Of a stretch of DNA of 64,000 nucleotides, positions 43,566 through 56,624 are shown in pieces. Made by a program: the position numbers and the translations under genes. Source of the stretch: Atopsyche davidsoni (Eukaryota; Arthropoda; Insecta; Trichoptera; Hydrobiosidae). The notes beneath the pieces were generated by a model. It made no database searches and had not been told where the DNA came from. It was given only the letters and a program-made list of their open reading frames with translations. Location of the stretch: NCBI GenBank assembly GCA_022113835.1, contig JAILWY010000018.1, positions 9,401,001 through 9,465,000 of the forward strand, read 5' to 3'. Position 1 is the stretch's first letter. The number at the start of each line of letters is the position of its first letter.

Positions 43566-43980
43566 ATCAAAAGTGTTCGCAGATAAATCAAATCGACGTT
43601 TGCCGAATGAAACCATAGCTATTTTAATATTTGTTTTTATGCGTAATTCATCATAAAAAAAAAACACATTTAAACCTTTTCCTTTACCAGCAAAATAAAA
43701 AAATGTCATTTATCAGAAAAAATGATTTTATGATATTAAAAATCATCATTGTTTCTGTAGGATTTTATATAAAAATCTTTATATCAAAAAATATATAAAT
43801 AAATCTGAATACGTTGAAAGATACTCAGATGCTTAAAAACAAGTTTATTAAAATGTGGTGTATGGTATATAATTTAGGTAGACTAAACACTTTCATGGTA
43901 TGTATAGATATTGCAAAATTAGTAGCTAGCGATTGACGATTGCATCCTGGCGCATATTGCATATTGCCGCCATCATAGCG

Positions 43981-44044
43981 TCTCTTCCGGGTGCCGTCGC
44001 TTCAATGCCCGCGTCCCCGAGAGGCCTGGACCAGCGCTGGGTCG
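43981..44044 (+). other. Candidate plus-strand exon ending in a strong donor
   Basis: A GC-rich segment ends at a near-consensus donor TCG/GTGAGT (intron would start at 44045). A frame through ATG at 44005 reads MPASPRGLDQRWV and ends in phase 1. The upstream acceptor (ATCATAG) is weak, so this could instead be a first exon. Its phase fits the acceptor at 48887/48888. Confidence 0.28.
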
Positions 44045-46090
44045 GTGAGTGTTTTGTGTCATAATTAAAATCGTTTCGCTTGAATAAAAAGACAAAAAGT
44101 TTTCAATGATTCAACACAAAAAACTTGAAAGACCTTTAAAAAACGCAATCTTTTAGGATGTCCAGAATGCTTATCGCAATAATTGAAAGTATTGTTGGCA
44201 GCTTAGTCCCCGGCTGGTCTGTGATTGATAAACAAAAGCGCTAATTAGAAAAAGAGACACCGTGACTAAAGACCATTCGATTGATGCTTGAAGGTGAGAA
44301 GAATTGATGAAGCCGTAAATCTGTATTTGACTCAAGCTTGACTCGGTCCGTTACTCGTAACCCTGACTTACAAAGCCCAAGGAAATAACTAAGTAAACAC
44401 CGTACAATTGTATTACATCATGTTGTCACTTCATATATCAAAACATATAACTTTAGACACGATACCTCTCTTTCCAACCGAAAAAACGACGGGATTTTAA
44501 AATTAAAAAAAAAGTTAGCACGGTCGGCTTTTAAATTGGCAAAAACAAATAACTTTCAAGTGATTTTTAAGCGTTGAATTCTAAAACTGATATAATAATT
44601 TAATAATAATCCAGACAAAAAGCTAATCACGGTTAAGGATATTCAGCAGTGGACCGACTGGCCTCAGTTTCGAGGGGATCGTATGATCTCATACCCAATC
44701 TAGAGTTTAATATAATACCAGAAGAAAGAAAATTACAGCCAGCCACTGACTTGTAATTTCAAAGAATGATTATGTTTTTAATGAATTTTGTGTAACTTTT
44801 CCTCAAGTCCTTCACAAGAATAAAGTGTTTTCTAAATCATTTGGGTTTAGTAATGAGATGATCATTCTATTGCATAAATTCCTTCTTCTTTGGCCCTCCA
44901 GCCACAATTAATCTACTCCCCTCCATAAAATTGGTAACAACATAAATTCCGAGAGTTGGTAAAACTGGGCGCGGGCGGCGCCGGCAGATCAGCTCGCTGA
45001 TAGAATTGTTAGAGCTTATTGGAAGATGTCATGAGTCAAAACTTAAGACCGATTCTGGAGCGAGATCGGTCGATTCGAGATGGCTCGTTATACAAACTTC
45101 TATTATTATAATAAATATAGAGAATATTTAGCAAGTTTTAAGGCAGGTACTTGTTATGAATCCACTGCTACATTTTTTTATAAAATTACTCACAACGTTA
45201 GACCGTATTTACTACATGTCTAAAAAAAAAAATTCTGATTCCCTAGGTCATGAATAAATAGTTGGTATCATTGCACGGAAAACTTTCAGGAGCGAAAATT
45301 ATTAAACTAATTTATTTCCAAGTATACCTAGACCTAGTATTATTAAAAGAAATAACACGCTTCAAGTAAAAAAAAAAAAGACATTTCATAAACGTACCAA
45401 TTACTTTTATTATTTATAACTATTTACTGATTTTTGGATAATATATAAATATAAGAATAAGATTATAAAACAAAGACTTTATTTTAAATACTATTAAAAT
45501 CTTAAATAACAACCTCATTGTTTTTTATTATCAACGGTTAATGTACGTAATTTTATATAAATGATTCTGTTGTTTCACAGATCATGCATTTTTAAGAATG
45601 TTTGCTCATCACTTAAATATAACTGAATCAACGCACTCAAGTATTACTCTATACCTAAAATGTAATTATCAATTTTCCATCACTGAGGAGATATTACAAT
45701 AATGCTTAGTAAAAATTACCGCAAACTTGTCATTTATTTGTGGTTATGGCGTCGCCTGGGATAGAATAACGAGCTAGGCCTCTTTAAAATAACTAAACAT
45801 TTTATACAGACCCAACAGCAGAATGTTTTTAATGCTTAAATATACTAAAAAAAATAATTGACTCAACTTATAAGATAAACATGCAAATTCAAAAATGATG
45901 ATTCTCGGACTATCAAAGTCTTCCTCAGGGAACGATCGCCATTCCTTAACCTGACTCAAGTAGTAAATTTGAAACGTCAATAACGGAGATTAAAAATGAC
46001 GCAGCTTACCAACTTACAACAATAGCCTATAAACACTGGTTGCGAGAACTTACAAGCATATTTATCTACGAGTGTATATTTTATTATGTT
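44045..46090. other. Mostly AT-rich stretch
   Basis: No gene seen. A GC-rich patch at 44960-45000 and a moderately GC-rich patch at 45045-45085 are unassigned. If the exon pair described at 43981 and 48888 is real this is intron. Confidence 0.4.
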
Positions 46091-46102
46091 TAATATGTGC
46101 AT

Positions 46103-46154
46103 ACACACACACACACATATATATATGTATATATATATATAAGTGTGTGTGTGT
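46103..46154. repeat. Compound microsatellite (AC)n(AT)n(GT)n
   Basis: A run of AC, then AT/TA with one G, then GT. The AC and GT arms are complementary, so the whole tract can fold on itself. Confidence 0.9.
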
Positions 46155-46189
46155 TTGTATTTGACACACCGATCGTTACAAAGTAGCAG

Positions 46190-46490
46190 GTTGACGGATA
46201 ATGTGTGGCGGTCGCGCCTTGTTTACAAGTCCACGACTTGTCGAGCGCTGTTCTGCAATAATCACGCGAGTCAGCGTTCTCCCGCGCCTCGCTGCGACAG
46301 AACCTTTGGAGGAATCAGGTTCCAGTGCGCGCAGGTGTAGGAAGATGGAGGATGGAGGATGGAGGATGGAGGATGGAGGATGGAGCGGCGCGGGTCAGCC
46401 TCCATTAAATGCCGCGCGCATTGAGGCTAAGGTCACCGGGAGGCTGCGGCGTGAGCCTGCCGCGCTCATGCATGCTCGGCCGCGTCCACT
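46190..46490. promoter_or_regulatory. GC-rich island with a GATGGAG heptamer repeat
   Basis: A GC-rich block with a 145-codon plus frame (46201-46638) containing MEDGGW-type repeats from five copies of GATGGAG (46344-46383). The repeat makes the frame unreliable. A TATATA stands at the right edge, about 46493. Could be a promoter or an exon; no homology recognised. Confidence 0.3.
46344..46383 (+). repeat. GATGGAG tandem repeat, five copies
   Basis: Five exact head-to-tail copies of a 7-bp unit inside the GC-rich island. Confidence 0.9.
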
Positions 46491-46639
46491 TTATATATAT
46501 GGTGTATTTTCCTGTGTCGATATTTTAGTGAATATTTTAGCGTCCATTTATGATAAAAAAAAAAAAATAATAATCTTCAATAACCCTCAATATCCAATAC
46601 ATTTGGATGTTTATATCAGGTATCAGATGTTTATATAAA

Positions 46640-48370
46640 GAACATAGTGTTAAAAAAGAGTTTATAAACCCTTGTGATAAAATAAATGATACAAAAATAA
46701 TTTCTACACGTAATTTTTTTGATTACCGTGAAAATGATTTTTTTGATTTGTCATGTGTAAAAAATTCTTCCAAATTCATGTAATATTTAACCGCAAATTA
46801 TTTACGAATTCATTTCAACGTGAAACAATCGCTTAATCAGTATTGCCATTATATAAATTGGTTAGAAAGTCAGCAAACTCAGGAGAGTACAGTTTGCAAA
46901 ATTAAAAACATTATTTTATTAAATAAAAATAAATTCATAATTATTTTTGTTTTCACCCAAAGCTAGGACTTGCGTTGCGGCTCTGTCGTTTTGTTGCCCG
47001 CCGCACCAGTTATCGCAAAAAAGGACTTTATTCCAAAAAATATAGGATAATCTGATAATATAATCATTTCCAATGCAACCCTCTTTTTTGTGAATACAGA
47101 TATATTCATTATAAACCATTGCGTTTTTTTTTTAAATTAATGGATGGATATTTTTATTAATAATAATAAAAAATTCATACAGTACAATTACTATGAGGCA
47201 GACATCCTTACAGTAAACATGTTATCTATTAACGTGTAAAGTGTAATGTTAGAGAGGTTCATTTATAATTGAAACAAGTCAATTATTATTCCAAATAACA
47301 TATAAGAGTTGCTTCTCGGCAGTTGCTCGTCGCCCACGCTGGCAGTACCTGTAATGCTCGCCTAACACAGCAGGTGATGAAGCAAACCTCCACGCAAATT
47401 TGTTCACAAATATCTGGAACATTCATATATTTAAAGAATACATGAAGTTTTTGTACCATAATAATACTTATAACACTTCGCATACAAGTTCTTTGTGGTC
47501 AAATAATTTGATTTATTTACCTATGCAAATGTACGTTTTTTTTAAAATCGTTTAGTCGTTAGCAAACATACTGTAATCAAAATATTTATTATAATGCCTA
47601 AAATAGACAAATTTTGTTTTATTCGTGGGTCAAATCACTATTTTTACAGTATTTGTCTAAATTTTAAAGTTTAAGTATACAACTCCACGTCGAGTTTTCT
47701 ATTTAGATTTTTACGATTACACAAAGGTTACGTTTAATTAAACGATAATTATGTGCCCGTAATAAAAAAATATATATTTAAAGTTCCATAGAATACTTAT
47801 CAATAAACATGAATAATTTGACAGTAAAACGCAATCAGGCTTTATAAATCAGAAACTATACAGGAGGGTATGTTTAAAGTGTTCATTAAATGATTAGCAG
47901 GAACTTATCTAACTGCACAATAAGACAAAAAGGTACACTGCCTCGGTCTACTGCTAATGAAAATATTCTCAGTAAATATTTGACCTACTGTACTGGCAGT
48001 AGAAAGCACAATGGAAAATCATAAAATGAAATATTCCCAAGACGAATGTGCAACGAGTAATTTCAATTGTTTTGTAGCTCTATGGGAATATACTATTCAT
48101 GCTGTTTATATAGTACATATACTACCAATAGTTTAGTTTGAGTTACACGGCTATTTTTTTTATAAAGTTATAAGAAATATTTTTTTATGTTATTGAGTAT
48201 TGAGTTTAAAATATTTTATATGTTATAATACTTTAATCAACAAAATTACTAATTCAAAGCTAAGAAAATCGATGAAATTTATTAAAAAGTCTATTTATAA
48301 GGATTAAGTCTGATAAGGATGAAACATATTTTACATTATAATTTTAAAACAACATTTGAACCAACTAAAA
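46640..48370. other. AT-rich stretch without gene
   Basis: Frames of about 65 codons only. A slightly GC-richer patch at 47310-47400 contains CAGGTG boxes. Confidence 0.45.
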
Positions 48371-48377
48371 TAAATCA

Positions 48378-48640
48378 TACCACTTTCATAGCATAGTGGT
48401 AATTTATCTCCATTGCTGCCTTTTCGTAGTTACGAGTTGTGGTCAAAACCTTTCCTGGCTATTGTCAGTAACATTAGTGATCCCGGTTGTTTGACAGCGT
48501 AATTCATGACATCTTTGGTTTAGATATTTCGGATCGATTGTTCAAGCCTTCATCAAAGAACTAGACAGGAAATTATTTTTCCCTGTGAAGGCTCTAGATT
48601 CAAGCCGAAATATCGAAACCGGAAGTTTTTATCTTTACTC
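48378..48640. mobile_element. Probable short interspersed or foldback element
   Basis: Moderately GC-rich block inside AT-rich DNA with nested inverted repeats: TACCACT/AGTGGTA (48378-48401), GGTTTAGATATTTCGG (48517-48532) against CCGAAATATCGAAACC (48605-48620, 15 of 16 pairing), and AGCCTTCA/TGAAGGCT (48545-48593). No coding frame. Family not recognised; boundaries uncertain. Confidence 0.4.
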
Positions 48641-48863
48641 AACACCCCAAAATCATTATATTTCATGATTATTAAATAAATATGACTCGTTTGACTAAAA
48701 CAATCGTAAATTAAATTATTTGTAGAAGCTATGTAACAATAATTTAGTGTGTATTAATAATCTAGGCGATATTAGATAAAGAAATAGTTTATGTAGAATT
48801 GTCATTTTTAGTAATTTATTAAAAATAAACTTGTAGATTTATAATAAAAATCGAGTTTTCATT

Positions 48864-48937
48864 ATAATTATCTATCTTTCTTTGCAGGTATGCCAGATCG
48901 TACATCACCACCAAGCTTACACGATAGAGTCGCTTAA
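48864..48937 (+). other. Strong plus-strand splice acceptor with short terminal frame, or recursive splice site
   Basis: The tract TCTATCTTTCTTTGCAG ends at 48887 and is the best acceptor seen outside the RhoGEF gene. It is directly followed by GTATGC. Read as an exon, the frame left by the donor at 44044 continues with a Gly and MPDRTSPPSLHDRVA before TAA (48935-48937). Read as a zero-length exon, CAG/GTATGC is an acceptor fused to a donor, as in the recursive splice sites known in long insect introns. The two readings exclude each other. Confidence 0.3.
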
Positions 48938-50215
48938 TTAAAATAACGATATAAGTTAACGGTTTTTCATAGCTATGAAAAGAGCCTATTACAAATACCA
49001 ACTAGATGTTTTTAAATACAAAGAAGGTTCTAAGAAAATATTAAAACAAGACATTAAAATACTTCAAATGGAATGAACTTCCTCCACAAAGATGAGTGTA
49101 AATCAAAACCTAGAGATGCCTTCAGCAAATGTAGATATATAAATTGAAATTCCAAATGGTACCTATATCAAAAGTTGAAAGATTTGTTTTATGGACAAAA
49201 TAATAAATAAATAGTAAAACGCCAAGAGTTTACTTTTGTTAAAAGTTCTTCTAGGACAGGTATTTATTTGCTTTGGACGTGAATGGCTCCCACTTATCAG
49301 AAAAATATATAATAGCAATAAATTATAAAATTAGATATCAGATACAATTAAAATATAAATGGTAAAGAGAAAGTTAAATAAAACATAGAATCAATAAGTC
49401 AATTAAATTTATAATAAGTAAAATATCTATTCACCTTGTAATAATTATATCTACTCAATCTTTAAAAGACTTTTATTACTTTGTATTTATGATATTATAA
49501 ACACCATAGTACTAGTTTTCATTATTTTGACACCATTAAAACTGATAATTTCCAATTTGATAAAATAAGCGCATAAAGGAAATTGAGTATAAAGTATGCA
49601 GGTAGTAAAAATCTAGCAAGACAACAACCTACATCAAATATACTATAAAACTGGTATTTAAATTTATTTTCATGTGTTTGCTTGATTCACTTTATTTGCA
49701 TATCCTTATTGGACACGTCAAGTTGGCAAGACTGGAGTCGGACCTCCCGCCGAGTGAGGCTTCAGTAAACAGAAAATTCTATTGCCCGCTGGAGAGAAAG
49801 GTTTTTTCCATAAGTATATTGCCTTTTTCATTATGGTGAGTGGCATAAGAAAAGCTGATGCCCCGACAAAAACGTGGCGGTAAATTTGAAAATCGTGCAT
49901 CTTAAATGAGATGAGACTTTCTTAAAGTATTTTTTAACGGAGCCGTAAATTCTGATGAAAATAAAATATTTACAGTATTATTTTATAAAATTTACTGTTT
50001 CTATTGTTAAGTATAAAAATAGATGCCATTACTTGACAGCCGTTCCGCACATATTTATTGCAAAATTTATACCAACAAAATATAACAGATAAATATAGAT
50101 CACTCAAATAAAGATTGGCAAGTAATCAAGTGTAATTATTGACTGATTATTAATTATTTAAAAAATATTAAATATCTTAAAACTCAAAACCGAATATTGC
50201 ACATTCACTGCAATT
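48938..50215. other. AT-rich stretch without gene
   Basis: Only chance frames of 60 codons. A GC-richer patch at 49730-49790 is unassigned. Confidence 0.45.
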
Positions 50216-50219
50216 CTAT

Positions 50220-50361
50220 AATGTCTATAAAAGGTTTTTTACACATATTTTTCCCACACAAACTCAATAACGAAAATAGATAAATCCGTGTACGCTAACC
50301 CCCCAAGCCACACCTTGTAATCCCCACTACCTGTGCGCAGGACCAGAGGATAGCCACATAC
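50220..50361 (-). repeat. Dispersed repeat, copy B
   Basis: On the minus strand this matches 54131-54262 on the plus strand. About 50 of the first 60 bases agree (shared words TCCTGCGC, GTGGGG, TTACAAGGTG), with a looser match over the next 70. Probably two old copies of one transposon family of unknown type. Confidence 0.6.
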
Positions 50362-50529
50362 CGTATTTTTAAGCATACCCCTACGAATTATAGTACATAA
50401 AAGAAAATTAAAAATCTTGAAATAATTTTATAGGTTTTTTTTATAATAAATTGTAATTTTTATACAATTTTTGCCGGCACACATTTAAATTTTTTTTTTT
50501 TAAATATTCATTAAAAACATGAAAAATCC

Positions 50530-50655
50530 ATTCAAAGCAGACTAGGTGCCGCTCTCCGCATGATTGGTCGCGAATTGAAGGTGCGTCGAGTGACATTTCC
50601 GCGCTGACCACGACGCGCGCCAGCATCCGCGGCCAGGTACGGACTCCGGACAAAA
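50530..50655. promoter_or_regulatory. GC-rich island
   Basis: CpG-rich block with a 70-codon minus frame of no recognisable content. Confidence 0.25.
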
Positions 50656-50699
50656 AGTGTAATTAAACGTCGGCGGGTAATTAATTACCGTGTCTTTAA

Positions 50700-52060
50700 A
50701 ATAAAACATCCAACCGAATTAAACATTTAACTGATGCTCGCGTGTCATAATTCCGAGAGCTAGTTCTTAACAGGTTCTATCGGTACAATTGATTAGTTTA
50801 CGAGAGTTTAACTCTTCGAGACACAATCCGCCACGATTCTACAAGTAGTTTTATTACTGTATCTTTCTAACGGTTGGTAGTACTTATTTGAAGTTTTTGT
50901 CAACATATTTACAAATACTATTCAGAACTTTGAGGCTAAAAAGACATTTAAAAGTTTGACAAACTGCATACATATACATAATATTATATACCCACTGCAT
51001 TTGTGCGCTTATAAATATTTGCATTCAAACACGTCAATAAAGTCTTTATCAACTCACCTCAATATATCTACATCAACTTAGAAGTCCCCAGAAAGACGAT
51101 CTCGTATGATTTAAAGAAAATGTTAATAGATATCTCAGCTTAATCTCATTTTATAGATATATATATATTTATTTTTTTTTAAGATTTGATAAACTGTACT
51201 ATTTCAACATATAATGTTGCGCTTATAAAAAATGCTGGTTAGTATGAAAAAAGTGCACATAATATTTTTTTAATCGTGACTTATCATTTTAGGGTTAAGT
51301 CGCAAACATATTTAAACGCAAGATGTTTAATTGAATCCGGTTGCTTCTAAGAGAAATTAAAACGGAAATGGTCTTGAAAGTTGAGTGACTACTTGCATGC
51401 GTTTTTTTATTTATCATAAAAACCAGTAAATATCCAAAAACGCTACCATTTAAATCAAGAAATATAAAAGATAAATCATAGCTTTCATCGCCGAAGTTCG
51501 CGAAACACATGATTGAGTACGCGAGTTATAAACTCCGTACCATTGCACTCACTCCATGAGCTCTCACGCAGTCACGTGCTAACGATTATTTAGTTTTAAT
51601 TGAATGATTTATTGACTGACGAGCCGATGTTTAAGGAAGAACCTGTCTAAAGAACGTCTTAATTGCGCCGGATTAGAATGGTGAAGTTGGAGCTATATTT
51701 AAATTAATCAATACGTTAATAAATGTACACTAATTATAATCTAATCTAGTAACATTTCTGCTCTGTTGAACAAAAATCAATGCCAAGCAAACGCTTCACT
51801 TGAACCATATAGCAACAATTAAGTTATATTGTTAAGATCCTGGGTTCAAACCCAACTACGTTAAATAAAAACCTCCGAATTTCCGAATTTGATGCATCAT
51901 ACACCGAGTACATCTGCTTATCTTATCATTCTATGTTGAATTTCCCCAAAACTATTCGCCTGACAACGCCAACGGTAAGCCATAAAATACGTTGAATTAA
52001 AATAAAAAATGTATGAATTTTTATAAGAACAATCCAAATCATATGTTTTACTGCTGAAGA
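50700..52060. other. AT-rich stretch with a possible SINE fragment
   Basis: No gene. At 51838-51858 GATCCTGGGTTCAAACCC resembles the B box of tRNA-derived SINEs (GGTTCRANNCC). No A box or tail could be placed, so only a decayed fragment is suggested. Confidence 0.35.
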
Positions 52061-52072
52061 AAATAATTCCTA

Positions 52073-52315
52073 AATTCGTTCATTAAATTTGTTGAAGAGA
52101 AACCACACAACTAACGGTCCAACTCCGTGATCCGCCGCACGGGCAGGACGAGACATCTTCCTGAGGCAGAACAAGCCCATTCCCGCGAAGACAATCTCCC
52201 CGACAAATATTGTCGATATCATCGCAACCAACTGTAAACTGCGAGCTACAATGCGCGAAATGTCACTTTTATGTGCCAGAGAAAACAGAATGCTCGCGCC
52301 GGCTGTAATGTTCTT
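52073..52315 (-). other. GC-richer island with an 81-codon open frame lacking a start
   Basis: The minus frame contains a hydrophobic run (VAMISTIFVGEIVFAGMG) followed by basic residues, as in a membrane segment. No splice sites support it and no family was recognised. The block may equally be regulatory DNA. Confidence 0.22.
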
Positions 52316-53380
52316 TTAAGCAATTTCTCCGAGCTGGACAGCCGACATAAATGTATTTACAACGACGATGAAACCATCTCTACAGAAATGTAAATGAGAA
52401 AAGAAAATGTCAGAAGTTTATATTCACTTTTACACACATTTTTATTCTGTGTATTAATTGTGCATAAGTTGATTTCATCATACGTTCCAATGATAGTGCT
52501 AAAAATAGAAGAAACCTATAAAATCCCATTTGAACATGCATAAATGGATATTGTAAATAACTGATTTTCAATACATTGAAATTTCCATATTATTCACTTT
52601 GAGGTCACTTTCATCTGCACGAGAGATTTTTGTTTTTGTCATAACCTGCACAAGCCAACATTATTTTTATAGATGATAACTAACAATATCGTTACTGTGC
52701 CTCGAATCAATTATGACCAGTTGCAATACAGTGGATATTAATTTCAATATTTCTGCAGTGACGACATTTAGACAACCGAGCTGTGATTTATTGAAAGCAC
52801 AAATCATTATTAAATTTGAATGAAATTGAAATGTCAATACATGGTTATAATTTGTATAAGGTCAATATCAAATTCTAAAGTTACTCTCTGATATGAAATA
52901 AGGTTAAAAAATATATATCATACTTCATTATTCACCAACCTAAGGTTCATAATCAATTTTTTTTTTAAATATATAATATCTCTAATGGCATCATTTTAAA
53001 AAAATTATCATTATTACTTTTGTTTTAAGTTTTGTAAATTGTAAATATTAGATCCTCAAATATTTTTTAATGCAAAATTATTTTAAGGTTAGCTGTCAAA
53101 TTTTAGTTTTACTAGTAGAACATTATTGCTTTTTTAAAGCGATACACAATACAAGTTATTTTCACCTGTAGTTTTTTTTATTTTTAATTACTAACGATAT
53201 TTTTGCTTCCATTTTGATTTTTTTTGTGTCAGCAGAACAATGTCAGCACATTCCTCGTTTCTATAATTATCTTTCACAATCTCAGATGTTTAAGTTTGAG
53301 TTTCTGCAATAGGAATTTATTGTTTTATCCCAACCTGTCGAACGAAAATTAAGGTCAGAATATACCAAAGACGAAAGTGA

Positions 53381-53611
53381 ACGACCTCGAGTGCCAACGA
53401 TCGCACATCGCAGGCGAACACACTCACAGCTCGACCACCTCAACATCATTTGCAACCCATCGGGATTGAGATGCCATTTGGTGCCAAAGATGCGGCACTA
53501 GCATATCAATTCATGTCGTGGATTGTATCTCTCGGTATCGGACGCGGAGAGCCCACCGCCTCGCGGAGGTCTACTCTTGAAAAATATACCTGCCCTCGAG
53601 TGAAACACTGA
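53381..53611 (+). other. GC-rich island with a 76-codon open frame lacking a start
   Basis: The plus frame (open from a TGA at 53378, ending TGA 53609-53611) contains MPFGAKDAALAYQFMSW. It is the only long frame through this GC-rich block. No flanking splice sites or homology were recognised. Remnant of a gene or a regulatory block. Confidence 0.25.
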
Positions 53612-54130
53612 ATACTAAATTCATTATTTAAAATAAATTATCTTTCTTTTAGTAAATATGTCGTATATTCAACTAACGAATTTATCAATGTTGATATTTA
53701 CGAATTTATTTATTAATCCATTTAAGTACCTAACACACAAAATAAATTATCTTTTCAATAACGCACGCTTATATCTGGAAAATTGATAAAAATGTTAATA
53801 TATTTAATATCGAAAAGGAATAGTATGTTGTGAGCTCCATGTGCCGAAATGCACTGCATAATGCAGATATGCGCAAGGTAATTTGTATGCAGCTTGCGGC
53901 ACGAAAACAAATGCAACATTGTTTTAAAAACGTGATGAACCTAACATGCAACATGAAAATTATTGATGATTGCTAGAGTTTGAAAACAACAACATAAACA
54001 TTGAAAAATAAAATATTCATATCAATTTAAGAAAAATGTTTTGAAAGAATATTATGAATAATGTTAATTTAATAAAAAAATTCAAGATTAGTTAATTTCC
54101 AAAGGTTGTTAGGGCTATGCTTACAAAACG

Positions 54131-54269
54131 ATATGTAACTATCCCCTGATCCTGCGCGCAGGTTGTGGGGCTTACAAGGTGAGGCTTAGGTGGTCGCGTA
54201 TATGGATTTCATCATTGATTTCATTGAATTCTGCAGGGGAAAATATGCGAAAAAAACCCTTTTTCGCAT
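54131..54269 (+). repeat. Dispersed repeat, copy A, with a terminal hairpin
   Basis: Partner of the copy at 50220-50361 in opposite orientation. At its right end ATGCGAAAAA (54245-54254) and TTTTTCGCAT (54260-54269) form a perfect 10-bp hairpin with a 5-base loop; the hairpin is decayed in copy B. Confidence 0.6.
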
Positions 54270-54374
54270 GAGTTGGAGAATAAGTTAAATAACTAAGGAC
54301 TCGATAGCAACATAAAATAGTGACTAAATATATAAATGTATTTTGTACAAAATCAACTAAATACATAAAAAATA

Positions 54375-56620
54375 GATGCCAGTGCCATCTGTAGAATAAC
54401 GTATAAACTTGATGTACACTTGTAGACTCTGATCAAGCAGTACACCAGTCCCATCTGCCGACGAGCGTTAGTACTAAAATAACTTATTCCACAACACAAT
54501 CAGTGCCGAGCTTATATTTTATTGATAATTCTAAATCACAATAAAATTCATAAGATCAATTTTTAATAAAATTAACCAAGGTAAAAAAAATAAAAAATAT
54601 TTATATTAACGTGCTTTTTAAATCGAATTAAAAACATTGCAAGCTTCCTTGATTTAATACGATAAATTATTGAAAATTACTAATATTTGATTCGCAGGAA
54701 AAACATCATGAACAGCGATTTTACTAACATTTTTTTGAATTCACTTATCATTATTTTAGTATGCGCTGCACACTTTTGTATTATACCGTAGTCTAAAATA
54801 AAAAATCAAACTTCAAAAGGAACCCTCGTCCTTAAGTGCACTTTATCCACTATCCAGTTTATGATATATTGCAAGCAATCAATCACCCAATATTCCTGGA
54901 TTCAGTTTTAGCAAAGAACGTGGTAGGAGACAATGCCTGGCGCCTTTGCTAAATTATCAGATAACCTAATGACATAAAACACTTAAGTTTGCAGGTAACA
55001 AAAAAGTAACTAAAATAAAAAAAATATATAGCAATTTTGAAATGCAGTGACTCAAGACCTATAATACGAGTATATAAATATTTTATATATAAATAATTTT
55101 TAGCATGTAACATGTACGTAATTTATATTAAGGCCACAGATAAATAATGTTGATTTAGATGTAACTAAATTTACAAGACATTAATAAGTATTTGTTTTAA
55201 CTATTAAATAATATATTTGTGTCGATTCCGCCTTGCTAGCCCAGCTTTGCGAACAGCAATATTAGTTTTAATGTAAAATAGACGAACATATATATTTATC
55301 GGATATTATAAGGAATTAGTAAATTGAACAATTGTAAAAAACGGATGGCTTGACAATTGCAAAAAACGGGATGACTTTTTCGCGAACAACAGAGCTAGTC
55401 TCGATGATATTTTTTTCTAATTTTTAATAACATAAATACAATTCGAAGCGTCATCAGAAATTGTCATCTCACAGATGCATTCAGGTTAACGTACTTTTTT
55501 CCAAGAGAACAATGACGGTGAGATTTGCTGCATATTCATTAAATACATCATTTGTGTATTCTTGTCGCTATGTTGCCAGTTGCAGAATATAAAGAAAAAC
55601 ATATTTGTGACAAGGTTGCTTTGTAGATTATGCGCAATGGAGTATCGATTAGTGCCTCGTACGCGAAGGAGCCATTGTTACGTATTTTTATAATAAAATC
55701 AACCATGATTTAAAATTTACTAAGCTAAACAATTATCTTGAATGAAAGACTACTGAATTTGAATCAATGGCCTAAATGCATAAATGTATTTGATTATTTT
55801 GATTAAAATTTCTGTATAAATTAGGCAAGATTAGCAATAGATAAACACGTATAAGAACCCGATGGCATACTGTTGCAGATTTAATTACATAAGGAATTTT
55901 TGTTCGTATACTAAGAATATGAGTGTTGTTTTTGTATTTGCCAATTATTTAATAGAATGTGATATGATTAATAAAAAAAGCAGCTAAATAAATGTTCACA
56001 GAAAGGAGTGAAAAAACAACTGCATAATTACCAATTTTTCATGTTTGTCATTTTTATCGCGTGTGTTGTGTTATATTCTACTGCTAGGTATTAAAAAAAA
56101 ACACCATAATGCATTACGTTTGTGCACCTTCCACCTACTAGAACTGTTACAAATCATTTATGATAACATTTTCTTCATAAATTCTTATAACAACCGTTAG
56201 TCTTTATTTGCAATTTGTGAAGGACAGCATATATTTATTTTTAGATTTTATAATTTAAAGTTTACTCAAACAACTCAAATTGTCTTGATTTCAAGTAAAC
56301 ATAAATTAAATTAAAAACTTCGTAAAAATATATACCTGGCTACACAGCGTAGAAAATCCTACTAATATTTTATCTCAACGCAAGTATAAATGAATAATGA
56401 TATAAATGGTGGATGTTTTCAGTAGCAGTAAGGTATACTACTAAAATGTTATTACACAATAATTCGTAAAATCAAAATCGTTATCTAAAACAGATGCTCT
56501 ATGAGTTTTTACCAAACACGATTAACATAACAAAACGAGTTAAGCATATAATATTTTCACATGATGCAATATCAAATAATTATTTTTCCATTCAAAAGAT
56601 AACAGAAAACATGTTGATCT
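54375..56620. other. AT-rich stretch without gene
   Basis: Stops in all frames, homopolymer runs, no repeat recognised. Confidence 0.5.
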
Positions 56621-56624
56621 GAAT

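Noticed and set aside
51838..51858. tRNA gene
   Set aside because: The T-arm-like TTCAAAC is present but no acceptor stem, D arm or anticodon arm can be placed.
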